Assembly (NCBI GenBank): GCA_963842295.1
Contig: CAWJFY010000006.1
Span: 124,001-188,000, forward strand
Direction of reading: 5' to 3'
Length of the DNA stretch: 64,000 nucleotides
Source: JAJNBA01 sp963842295
GTDB lineage: Bacteria > Actinomycetota > UBA4738 > HRBIN12
In this document: in pieces, positions 14,921 to 22,923 of the stretch
Position numbering within the stretch: the stretch's first letter is position 1
Layout: the number at the start of each line of letters is the position of its first letter
The notes under the pieces: generated by a model
Database searches by the model: none
What the model was told of the DNA's origin: nothing
The model's input: the letters and a program-made list of their open reading frames with translations, nothing else
Made by a program: the position numbers and the translations under genes

Positions 14921-17517
14921 CGATCAAGTCGCAGGCGGCCCTCCAGGAGGCACACCAGCAGGCTTCTGCCCGGCACCACCAGCAGATCGAGCCGGAGCAT
15001 GTCCTGTACGCGTTGCTCACCGATCCCGAGGGCGTGGTGTTCCCGCTCCTGCATCAGCTGGGCGTGGTGCCGAAACAGCTTCGGGACAAGGTCGACGAGG
15101 CCCTCGAGGCCAAGCCCAAGGTCTACGCCGAAGGAGTGCAGGTCAGCCTGTCGCCTTCGACCGCACGGGTGTTGGAGGCCGCGGGCCGGGAAGCCGAACA
15201 GCTCACGGACGAGTACATCTCGACGGAGCACCTGTTGCTCGCGATGCTCCAGGGGGATGCCCCGGTCTCGCGACTGCTTATCGACGCCGGCCTCACACGA
15301 GACGGCGTGCTGACCGCGCTGGCAGACGTTCGAGGCTCTCATCGCGTCACGTCGCAGAACCCGGAGGAGACCTTCCAGGCGCTCGAGCGATTCGGCCGTG
15401 ACCTCACCGAGCAGGCGAGGAAGGGCAAGCTCGATCCGGTGATCGGACGGGACGAGGAGATCCGTCGCGTGATCCAGGTCCTTTCGCGCCGCACCAAGAA
15501 CAACCCCGTCCTCATCGGGGAGCCCGGTGTCGGGAAGACGGCGATCGTCGAGGGCCTCGCGCAGCGCATCGTGGACGGCGACGTGCCGGAGTCGCTCAAG
15601 AACAAGCGGCTGATCGCATTGGACATCGGGGCGATGATCGCGGGGGCGAAGTACCGCGGCGAGTTCGAGGAACGGTTCAAGGCGGTCCTGAAGGAGATCG
15701 CGGACTCCGAGGGCGAGATCATCACCTTCATCGACGAGCTGCACACGATCGTGGGCGCCGGGGCAGCGGAGGGAGCGGTGGACGCGGGGAACATGCTGAA
15801 GCCGATGCTCGCCCGAGGCGAGCTCAGGCTGGTGGGCGCCACCACGCTCGATGAGTACCGCAAACACATCGAGAAGGACGCCGCCTTGGAGCGGCGATTC
15901 CAACCCGTGCTCGTGGAGGAGCCGTCCGTCGAGGCCACGATCGCGATCCTCCGCGGTCTCAAGGAGCGGTACGAGGTGCATCACGGCGTCCGGATCCAGG
16001 ATCCCGCGCTCGTGGCGGCCGCCGTCCTGTCGGACCGCTACGTGACCGGCCGGTTCCTGCCGGACAAGGCCATCGATCTGATCGACGAAGCGGCATCCCG
16101 CCTCCGCATCGAGATCGATTCGGTGCCGGTCGAGATCGACGAGGTGGAGCGTCGCATCCGACAGCTCGAGATCGAGCGAGCCGCGCTGCAGAAGGAATCG
16201 GACCCGGCGTCCAAGGAACGGCTCGAGAAGCTCGAGAAGGAGCTCGCCGACCTGGAGGAACGCGCTCGCGGGATGCGCGCGCACTGGCAACAGGAGAAGG
16301 AGCAGATCGACCGCATCCGCGCCCTCAAGTCCGAGTTGGAGGAGACGCGCGCGGCATCGGAGCGGGCGGAGCGCGAAGGCGACCTCGAGAAGGCCGCCGA
16401 GCTGCGGTTCGGCCGGATCGTGGAGCTGGAGCGCCGGCTGGAGGAGGAGAACGAGCGCCTCCAGGAGATCCAGTCGGAGCTGAAGATGTTGAACGAGGAG
16501 GTCACGGAGGAAGACGTGGCCGCCGTGGTGGCCAAGTGGACCGGGATCCCGGTGTCTCGCCTGCTGGAAGGCGAGATGCACAAGCTCGTCCACCTCGAGG
16601 AGGCGCTTCACGAGCGAGTGGTGGGGCAGGACGCCGCGGTCACGGCGGTCGCGAACGCGATCCGCCGTGCCCGCGCCGGCCTGCAGGACCCGAACCGGCC
16701 GATCGGTTCCTTCCTGTTCCTCGGACCGACCGGGGTCGGCAAGACCGAGCTCGCCCGCGCGCTCGCCGAGTTCCTCTTCGACGACGAGCGGGCGATGATC
16801 CGGATCGACATGAGCGAGTACCAGGAGCGGCATACGGTGTCGCGACTGGTCGGCGCGCCTCCCGGCTACGTCGGGTTCGAAGAGGGCGGCCAGCTGACCG
16901 AGGCCGTGCGCAGGCGCCCGTACTCGGTGTTGCTGCTCGATGAGATCGAGAAGGCACACACGGATGTCTTCAACGTGCTGCTCCAGCTGCTCGACGACGG
17001 TCGTCTCACCGATGGCCAGGGTCGAACCGTGGACTTCCGGAACACGATCGTGATCATGACCTCGAACCTCGGCGCCGCCGTCTTCCAGGACCCCACGGCC
17101 TCTCCGGAAGTGCGCGAGGAGAAGGTGCTGGCGGACGTTCGCGACCATTTCCGTCCCGAGTTCATCAATCGGATCGACGAGGTGGTCGTGTTCGATTCGC
17201 TCAGCCGTGAGGACATCCAGAAGATCGTGGACATCCAGCTGCGTGGACTGCAGCAGCGACTGACCGACCGCAAGCTCCGGCTGGAGCTCAACGATGAGGC
17301 GAGGACCTATCTCGGGAACGCGGGCTACGACCCCCACTTCGGCGCGCGTCCGCTCAAGCGGCTGATCCAGCGCGAGATCCAGGATCCGTTGGCGCTCATG
17401 CTGCTGTCCGGCGATGTTCGTGATGGGGACACGGTCGTCGTCGGAGCGGGTCCCGATGGGCTCGCGTTGCGCGTGAAGGAGCGCCCGGACGCGGCGACGG
17501 GAGCCGAGTCGGGATAG
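14902..17517 (+). CDS. clpB: Disaggregase ClpB (Hsp100)
   Basis: A hexameric AAA+ machine that rescues aggregated proteins together with DnaK. The 871-residue protein has the double Clp-N domain (residues 1-145), NBD1 with Walker A GEPGVGKTAIVEG near residue 208 and Walker B IITFIDELHTIVGAG, the long coiled-coil middle domain (about 400-530) that docks DnaK, and NBD2 with GPTGVGKTELARAL near residue 613 and VLLLDEIEKAH. The C-terminal domain has GYDPHFGARPLKR. Gene order dnaK-grpE-dnaJ-hspR-clpB puts the whole bichaperone system under one control. Confidence 0.98.
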   Translation: MELDRLTIKSQAALQEAHQQASARHHQQIEPEHVLYALLTDPEGVVFPLLHQLGVVPKQLRDKVDEALEAKPKVYAEGVQVSLSPSTARVLEAAGREAEQLTDEYISTEHLLLAMLQGDAPVSRLLIDAGLTRDGVLTALADVRGSHRVTSQNPEETFQALERFGRDLTEQARKGKLDPVIGRDEEIRRVIQVLSRRTKNNPVLIGEPGVGKTAIVEGLAQRIVDGDVPESLKNKRLIALDIGAMIAGAKYRGEFEERFKAVLKEIADSEGEIITFIDELHTIVGAGAAEGAVDAGNMLKPMLARGELRLVGATTLDEYRKHIEKDAALERRFQPVLVEEPSVEATIAILRGLKERYEVHHGVRIQDPALVAAAVLSDRYVTGRFLPDKAIDLIDEAASRLRIEIDSVPVEIDEVERRIRQLEIERAALQKESDPASKERLEKLEKELADLEERARGMRAHWQQEKEQIDRIRALKSELEETRAASERAEREGDLEKAAELRFGRIVELERRLEEENERLQEIQSELKMLNEEVTEEDVAAVVAKWTGIPVSRLLEGEMHKLVHLEEALHERVVGQDAAVTAVANAIRRARAGLQDPNRPIGSFLFLGPTGVGKTELARALAEFLFDDERAMIRIDMSEYQERHTVSRLVGAPPGYVGFEEGGQLTEAVRRRPYSVLLLDEIEKAHTDVFNVLLQLLDDGRLTDGQGRTVDFRNTIVIMTSNLGAAVFQDPTASPEVREEKVLADVRDHFRPEFINRIDEVVVFDSLSREDIQKIVDIQLRGLQQRLTDRKLRLELNDEARTYLGNAGYDPHFGARPLKRLIQREIQDPLALMLLSGDVRDGDTVVVGAGPDGLALRVKERPDAATGAESG

Positions 17518-17581
17518 GTCAGCTAGCCACGCCTTGGGTCGATACTCCTCCTGTGGCGATCCGCGCGCGGGGGGACCGTCG

Positions 17582-18352
17582 ATGAGGGTTCGGACCAGCA
17601 GGACGATCCTGCTCTGGCTCGCCGTGATCCTCCTCGGAGGGATGCTGCTCCTCGCGATCGCGGGGGACGCTGCGGCCAAGAGGGAGCTCCCCGCCCAGGT
17701 CGCCACATGGGGGTTCATCGCACTCCTCTTCTTCCTGGGCTGGTGGTTCAAGGTCAGACCCCGCAGAGAGCTCCATCAGGCACAGGCACGATCGCTCAGC
17801 CTCCGGTCGGCTCCCGGAGATCCGCTCGGCTACTTCCAGCGTCCGTTCGCCCTCCTGGGACACGCGGCCGGCGCGAAGGACATCGAGAACACGTCCTGGG
17901 GATCCTGGCGAGGGATGCAGGTGGTCGTCATCGACTACTGGTTCGCTCGGTCGAGCGATCCATCCAGGGGCGATCATCGGTACTACACGTGCGCCGTCAC
18001 GCCCGTACCGGTCGCGTGGCCGAACATCTCGATCCTCCCGGAGGGCCTCGGATCCCGGATGGCGACGTCGATGGGCGACCGTGACATCGAGTTCGAGCTC
18101 GAGGGGTTCAATCGCGCGTTCGAGGTCCGGTCGGCCGACGCACGGTTCGCCCACGCCCTGGTCGATGCCCGGATGATGTCGTGGCTTCTGGAGCTCCCAT
18201 CGGACACGGGCTTCGAGATCCTGGACGGGTCGCTCATGTGCCGCACGCCGCGACGACTCGATCGTGACGTGAACTGGGCGCTGGAGACGATGGCCACATT
18301 CCTTGATCGCGTCCCTCCGGTCGTGGATCAGCTCTTCGGTTCGACGCGCTGA
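17582..18352 (+). CDS. Membrane-anchored protein of unknown function, copy A
   Basis: Not recognised. The 256-residue protein has two N-terminal hydrophobic segments (LLWLAVILLGGMLLLAIAG near residues 10-28 and WGFIALLFFLGWWF near residues 45-58) followed by a soluble domain of about 195 residues. It is clearly related to the next gene: both contain RDIEFE, then EGFNRAF or EEFNRRF, then VRxxDxRFAxAxxDARMMxWLL. This pattern vaguely recalls DUF3137 proteins, which often neighbour lemA, as here. The soluble part has no catalytic motif I can name. The ATG at 17582 precedes the first membrane segment. Confidence 0.75.
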   Translation: MRVRTSRTILLWLAVILLGGMLLLAIAGDAAAKRELPAQVATWGFIALLFFLGWWFKVRPRRELHQAQARSLSLRSAPGDPLGYFQRPFALLGHAAGAKDIENTSWGSWRGMQVVVIDYWFARSSDPSRGDHRYYTCAVTPVPVAWPNISILPEGLGSRMATSMGDRDIEFELEGFNRAFEVRSADARFAHALVDARMMSWLLELPSDTGFEILDGSLMCRTPRRLDRDVNWALETMATFLDRVPPVVDQLFGSTR

Positions 18353-18419
18353 ACGCCTCGGACAGGCTCGGTCATCCTCCGGCCTTGGGTCCCGAGGGAC
18401 GGGGGTCGATACTCCCGGC

Positions 18420-19106
18420 ATGAGTGAGTTCACGCCGCTGCTGTTGATCCTGGTGTTCGTGTTGGTGGCTGGGGGCCTCGTCTACTACCAGCATCAGCTG
18501 AAGCTCCAACGCCAACGGGAGCTGCGTTCCCTCGCACTCGGTCAGCGCCTCGACTTCTCGCTCGACGATCCGTTCGACACCCTGGGGGAACCCTTCTCAC
18601 TCCTGCAGAAGGGAGACGGCCGTGGCGTCGAGAACGTGATGTGGGGGTTCTGGCACGAACTGGAGGTCCGAGCCTTCGACTACTGGTACTACGAGGAGTC
18701 CTCCGACTCGAACGGACATCGCTCCAAGAGCTACTACCGGTTCGATTGCGTGATCGCGCCGGTCGACGCGCTCTGCCCCCAGCTGCGGATCAGCGAGGAG
18801 AACGTGTTCACGCGCCTCGCGGACGCCCTCACGTTCCGAGACATCGAGTTCGAGTCCGAGGAGTTCAACCGGCGATTCACCGTCAGGGGGCCGGATGAGC
18901 GGTTCGCGACCGCCTTCTGTGACGCGCGGATGATGGACTGGCTCCTGCTGCGCGGGGAGGGCTACGCGTTCGAGATCGTCGGCGACCGCCTGCTGTGCTG
19001 GTGCAAGCGGGTGAAGCCGGCCGGGATGGTCCACCTCCTGGGCACCGCCAAGACGTTCCGTGAGCAGATCCCGGCCGTCGTGAGCTCTCTGTACCCGAGG
19101 GGGTAG
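18420..19106 (+). CDS. Membrane-anchored protein of unknown function, copy B
   Basis: Not recognised. The 228-residue protein has one N-terminal membrane segment (TPLLLILVFVLVAGGLVYY), a short basic linker (KLQRQRELRSLAL), then a soluble domain like that of copy A. Shared positions include PFxLL, GxGVENVMWGFW versus DIENTSWGSW, FDYWYY versus IDYWFA, RDIEFESEEFNRRFTVRG and CDARMMDWLL. Two cysteines near the end (LLCWCKR) are absent from copy A. A GATACT element six nucleotides before the ATG and no ribosome binding site suggest its own leaderless promoter. lemA follows 31 nt downstream. Confidence 0.78.
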   Translation: MSEFTPLLLILVFVLVAGGLVYYQHQLKLQRQRELRSLALGQRLDFSLDDPFDTLGEPFSLLQKGDGRGVENVMWGFWHELEVRAFDYWYYEESSDSNGHRSKSYYRFDCVIAPVDALCPQLRISEENVFTRLADALTFRDIEFESEEFNRRFTVRGPDERFATAFCDARMMDWLLLRGEGYAFEIVGDRLLCWCKRVKPAGMVHLLGTAKTFREQIPAVVSSLYPRG

Positions 19107-19137
19107 GCTTCCGGGACCGTCGGATAAGGGAGCGAAC

Positions 19138-19821
19138 GTGGAAGTTCTCTGGGTGGTGCTGGGGATCGTCGTGGTGCTCGTCCTCGCGGGCGTGGTCATG
19201 TACAACCGGTTCGTCTCGCAGAAGAACCTGATCCGTGACGCGTGGGCGAACATCGATACGGAGCTCCGGCGCCGGTACGACCTGATCCCGAACATCGTCG
19301 AGACGGTGAAGGGGTACGCGTCGCACGAGCGGGAGGTGCTCGAGAACGTCACGCAGGCCCGCGCGATGGCGACCGGTGCGACGGGATCGCCCGCGGCCCA
19401 GGCCGCGGCGGAGGGGCCGCTCGTCGCCGCTCTGCGCCAGCTGTTCGCTGTCGTCGAGAACTATCCGGATCTCAAGGCGAACCAGAGCTTCCTCGCGCTC
19501 CAGGCAGAGCTCGCCAACACGGAGGACCGACTCCAGACGGCTCGGCGCTTCTACAACGCGAACGTGCGCGACTACAACCGGCGTGTCCAGTCGGTCCCGT
19601 CGAACGTCATCGCGAACATGTTCCACTTCGAAGAAGAGGAGTTCTTCGAGGTCGAGGAGGCGTTGCGTGGGGAAGAGGGCGTTCCGAAGGTGAGCTTCGA
19701 GCCCGGCGCGCCGGGTGTGTCGTTCGGCAGCCCCTCCGAGCCGTCGGCGGCCCCGCCGGCGACGCCCCCTGCGGGAGCGACGCCGCCGGATCCAGGCCGT
19801 CCCGACCAACCGCCCGGCTGA
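19138..19821 (+). CDS. lemA: LemA family membrane protein
   Basis: A 227-residue LemA protein: one N-terminal membrane helix (VLWVVLGIVVVLVLAGVVMY), the signature YNRFVSQKNLIRDAWANID and RRRYDLIPNIVETVKGY, a helical bundle with YPDLKANQSFLALQAELANTE, and FYNANVRDYNRRVQSVPSNV. The last 60 residues are a proline-rich tail. LemA proteins are widespread; their biochemical role is not settled. The GTG start has AAGGGAG upstream. It follows the two related membrane proteins on the same strand, which may be functional partners. Confidence 0.93.
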   Translation: MEVLWVVLGIVVVLVLAGVVMYNRFVSQKNLIRDAWANIDTELRRRYDLIPNIVETVKGYASHEREVLENVTQARAMATGATGSPAAQAAAEGPLVAALRQLFAVVENYPDLKANQSFLALQAELANTEDRLQTARRFYNANVRDYNRRVQSVPSNVIANMFHFEEEEFFEVEEALRGEEGVPKVSFEPGAPGVSFGSPSEPSAAPPATPPAGATPPDPGRPDQPPG

Positions 19822-19824
19822 CGC

Positions 19825-21141
19825 CTAGCTGATCGAAGGGACTCGCTCCGATCCCGTGTCCGGATCGGGCTCGGCGCATCCCTCCAGACCCGTCTTGCGA
19901 ACACCCCGGCTGAGCACGAACCACACCCCCGCCCACGCGAGCGCCACCCCGCCGAGGATGGTCACCGTGATGGGCGCTCCGATCCGATCGGCGACCGCGG
20001 AGGCCACGACCGCGGAGACCGAGAGCGACAGCGTGATCAGCATGTAGTCGAACCCGAAGATCCGGCCGCGGATGTGGTCGGGGACGAGCACCTGAAGGCC
20101 GTAGGTGGACAGCATCCACTGAGATCCGCCGCCCAGGTGGGCGACGCAGATCGTCACCGCCGCCAGCGCCAGCGAGGGTGCGACCCCCAGCGCCATGTAC
20201 CCGAGGCCGAACACCGCGAGCGACAGCCCGATCGCGGGGAAGAGCCTGCGATGTCCCGGCCCCGCGATCCGGTGGCCGAGGAACGGCCCGATCAACGCGC
20301 CCACTCCGCGCGCCGCCATGAGGATCCCGAAGCCGACGTTACCGGACTCGAAGACATCGATCGCCATCACCGGGATCAGTGCGAGGAGTCCGGCCGCGGC
20401 CCCGAACCCGAACTTGACCGCCAGCAGGGACAGGACGCGATGGTCCCGGCGTGCGAAGCGCCACGTCTCCCTGGTGGCCTCGATCGCGCTTGGGTGCTCG
20501 GTGGCCTCTTCCCGCGACTCGGAGAAGCGGCGCCGGATCGAGGAGAGCAGCGCGGCAGAGACCAGGAACGAGGCAGCGTTGACGAGGAACGCCGTGTCCG
20601 CACCGAACTTCGCGCTGATGAGTCCTCCGAGCCCCGCGCCGACGGCGAGCATCGTTCCCCAGAGCGACCCGTTCAGCGCGTTCGCAGCGGGGAGGTCTTC
20701 CGGTTCGACGACGTTGGGGGTCGCGGCCGAGAATGCAGGATCGAACGGGGCGGCGAAGGACGCGAGCAACGGCAGCAGCACATAAGCGAGCCAGAGCGTG
20801 TCCCTTCCCACCAACAGGAACGCGACACAGATGACCGCGCGGGCGAGGTCGCACACGATCATCAGCTTCCGCCGGTCGACCCGGTCCGCCAGCACACCAC
20901 CGATGGGTGACGCCAGGAAGAACGCGAACTCCTGGGCGAGGATAGCCAGGCCCACGTAGAGCGCCTTTCCGGTGACCTCGAAGATCAGCCCGTTGATGGC
21001 CACCCACAGGAACCAGTCACCGCCGAGGGAGATCACCGAGGCGAAGAACAGCGCCCGGAAATCACGGTTGCGGCGAAGCAACGACACACTCGCTCTGAGG
21101 CCGGCGCTCGGCGCCGGGGCGGTCGTCAGGTCGTCGTCCAC
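19825..21141 (-). CDS. Major facilitator superfamily transporter (EntS/MFS_3-like)
   Basis: A 438-residue integral membrane protein with about twelve hydrophobic segments. RNRDFRALFFASVISLGGDW opens the first helix, and GGVLADRVDRRKLMIVCDLA is the MFS loop 2-3 signature. Segment PAFSAATPNVVEPEDLPAAN is typical of the MFS_3/EntS-like export branch. It probably exports a small molecule or drug in exchange for protons; the substrate is unknown. It is convergent with lemA, only 3 nt apart, and no regulator is adjacent. The start is GTG at 21141. Confidence 0.85.
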   Translation of the reverse strand: MDDDLTTAPAPSAGLRASVSLLRRNRDFRALFFASVISLGGDWFLWVAINGLIFEVTGKALYVGLAILAQEFAFFLASPIGGVLADRVDRRKLMIVCDLARAVICVAFLLVGRDTLWLAYVLLPLLASFAAPFDPAFSAATPNVVEPEDLPAANALNGSLWGTMLAVGAGLGGLISAKFGADTAFLVNAASFLVSAALLSSIRRRFSESREEATEHPSAIEATRETWRFARRDHRVLSLLAVKFGFGAAAGLLALIPVMAIDVFESGNVGFGILMAARGVGALIGPFLGHRIAGPGHRRLFPAIGLSLAVFGLGYMALGVAPSLALAAVTICVAHLGGGSQWMLSTYGLQVLVPDHIRGRIFGFDYMLITLSLSVSAVVASAVADRIGAPITVTILGGVALAWAGVWFVLSRGVRKTGLEGCAEPDPDTGSERVPSIS

Positions 21142-21225
21142 AGGCGGCTCGGAAGCGTACAGGGAAGGTCCTGCGAACCGGCGACGGGATCGGACGGGGA
21201 CGGGAGGTGTCGACCGGACCGGGAG

Positions 21226-22440
21226 CTATTGCACGATGGGGCCGATCCAGAGCCCCGAGAGCAGGAACGACACCGGCAGCACGAAGAGGATGCCGACGAA
21301 GATCGCCATCCTCCGGGTCGACCCCACGAAGTAGTCATCCAGCCGGATCACGCCCCGCTTCACCGGCTGGTACCAGAACGCCAGGATCGCCAGCGACACG
21401 ATCGTGACTCCGATCGCCTCGGCCAGCACGATCTGCGCGGCCGCCGGGTCGCGCTGGAGCATCGCGACGACGAGCGTGTCGGCAAGGGTCGTGATGTTCG
21501 CCCCCATGATGTACGGGAGAGCTTCGTCGCGGCGTACGTACCCCTTCACCGCGAGGGGGATAAGAACCGTGAGCGCGACCGACACCGAAAGTGTCAGCGT
21601 CGCCACGATGCAGCCGAGCGCGAACATCGTCCATGGGCGTCGCATCCACGCGGCGCGCTTGGCCGCGGTCGTGTCGCTGCTGACCTGCGGCAGAACGTGA
21701 TCGAGGACCTTGAACGACGCCAGGATCACCAGGAGACCGACGAGGAACAGGAGCCCGGCCGGGACGAGGTTCTCGATCACATCGAGGACCGGACCCCACA
21801 CGACCGACAGCGCCGCCTCCAGCGACCCGGATGCGTGCAGGTTGAGCCCGTCGAGCAGCCCACTTCGGATGATCGCGTAGCCGATCATCATGCCGGGCAG
21901 ATACACGAGCGCCGTCATCGTCATGGCCTGGATCCCCATCCCGATCGGCTCGCTGCGGTTGGGGTCGTGCCGGTTCCGGGCCGCGTAGAGGAACCCCGTC
22001 AACAGGACGATGAACGACGCGCCCAGGCGCGACCCCGACAGCATCGTGAAGGTCTGGAGCTTCGTCAGGGTGCCGGCGCCGAAGAGGCTGATCGCGGTCG
22101 CGGCGACCGGCGATCCTGACAGCACGAAGTAGGCGCCGAGCCAGCCGAACCCCAAGGTCGAGATCCCGTTCGCGAACGGGAACTGCCCTTGGATGTCCGG
22201 TCCGATCGCGACCGCGCCGGCCTTCATGATCTGGACCGCGAGGATGAACAGGTACATCGCCGGCACGAAGAGGACGAACTTGTGGACGAGGTACCAGGCG
22301 CTCCGAGGCGGCTCGAACGGGCCCCAGTCGACGACGTGACGGGCCTCGTTCATCTCGTGGGGAACGCAGTACTCCCCGTCGATCTCGACGAGCTTCTCGA
22401 GCTCGATCTCGTCCCTGCTCTTGCTCTTGCTCTTGCTCAT
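21226..22440 (-). CDS. Divergent Na+/phosphate-symporter-like membrane protein
   Basis: A 404-residue membrane protein with about nine or ten hydrophobic segments and a soluble N-terminus of about 60 residues that begins with alternating Ser-Lys. Two re-entrant-like stretches look like the inverted repeats of NptA/PNaS transporters: VLSGSPVAATAISLFGAGTL near residue 110 and YIMGANITTLADTLVVAML near residue 320. The usual QSSSATT and GANIGTT signatures are altered, so phosphate as substrate is uncertain. The internal ATG at 22440 is chosen; the upstream extension is arginine/proline rich and lacks similarity. No pho box is evident. Confidence 0.7.
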   Translation of the reverse strand: MSKSKSKSRDEIELEKLVEIDGEYCVPHEMNEARHVVDWGPFEPPRSAWYLVHKFVLFVPAMYLFILAVQIMKAGAVAIGPDIQGQFPFANGISTLGFGWLGAYFVLSGSPVAATAISLFGAGTLTKLQTFTMLSGSRLGASFIVLLTGFLYAARNRHDPNRSEPIGMGIQAMTMTALVYLPGMMIGYAIIRSGLLDGLNLHASGSLEAALSVVWGPVLDVIENLVPAGLLFLVGLLVILASFKVLDHVLPQVSSDTTAAKRAAWMRRPWTMFALGCIVATLTLSVSVALTVLIPLAVKGYVRRDEALPYIMGANITTLADTLVVAMLQRDPAAAQIVLAEAIGVTIVSLAILAFWYQPVKRGVIRLDDYFVGSTRRMAIFVGILFVLPVSFLLSGLWIGPIVQ

Positions 22441-22522
22441 CGGATCCTGGGCCTCGGCTCGGGAAGGTGCGGGAGGCCACGGTACTTTGCCCTCGCGAGC
22501 CCGCACAACCGCCTTTCGGCTA

Positions 22523-22891
22523 TCAGGTCAGGTCCCGCTGAGAGAACCATTCGCGGTGCTCCCGGCACCGGTCGTCCGGCCCGAACTCGATCACAAGCAC
22601 CCCGTCCCGTTCCTTCCGTCCCCGGTCGTCGCCCGTTCGCGAGGAGACGTTCCAGTGCGCCACGCCCGTATCTCCCTCGACGGCCACCACGTCGAAGGCC
22701 GTCCGGACGTCTTCCTGAGTGCCCGCCGTCCATCGAGCGACGATCTGCTCGCGCCCCACCCAGGGCTCCCGGAAAGGCCCCACCCAGTAGAGGGCGTCCT
22801 CCGAGAAGAGCGGGGCGACGTCGCCCGGGTCGTTCGACACCCAGGCTTCGAAGTACCGCCGAAGCCAGTCTTCGAACCCTCCTCGATCCAT
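22523..22891 (-). CDS. SnoaL/NTF2-fold protein
   Basis: A 122-residue single-domain protein. FEDWLRRYFEAWVSNDPGDV, then LFSEDALYWVGPFREPWVGR and ARWTAG, form the standard cone-shaped NTF2-like/SnoaL pattern of a ligand-binding or isomerase-type pocket. The end, GVLVIEFGPDDRCREHREWF, is the last beta sheet. Function and ligand are unknown. The ATG is only 32 nt from the purA start, in the opposite direction, with its own TAGGGT -10 between them. Confidence 0.82.
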   Translation of the reverse strand: MDRGGFEDWLRRYFEAWVSNDPGDVAPLFSEDALYWVGPFREPWVGREQIVARWTAGTQEDVRTAFDVVAVEGDTGVAHWNVSSRTGDDRGRKERDGVLVIEFGPDDRCREHREWFSQRDLT

Positions 22892-22897
22892 CCGCGG

Positions 22898-22915
22898 ACC
22901 CTACCCCGATAGACT
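22898..22915. promoter_or_regulatory. Back-to-back promoters of the NTF2-fold gene and purA
   Basis: In the 32 nt separating two divergent start codons, TAGGGT (minus strand, 22898-22903, six nucleotides from its ATG) and TAGACT (plus strand, 22910-22915, eight nucleotides from the purA ATG) stand six nucleotides apart. Each -35 region must overlap the other promoter or the other gene, so the two genes probably compete for RNA polymerase. Confidence 0.55.
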
Positions 22916-22923
22916 GGCCCCAG

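Noticed and set aside
14917..17751. A 944-residue open frame on the minus strand opposite clpB
   Set aside because: It is the antisense shadow of a high-GC gene, rich in Leu/Arg/Asp/His with no family motif, while the plus strand encodes complete ClpB.
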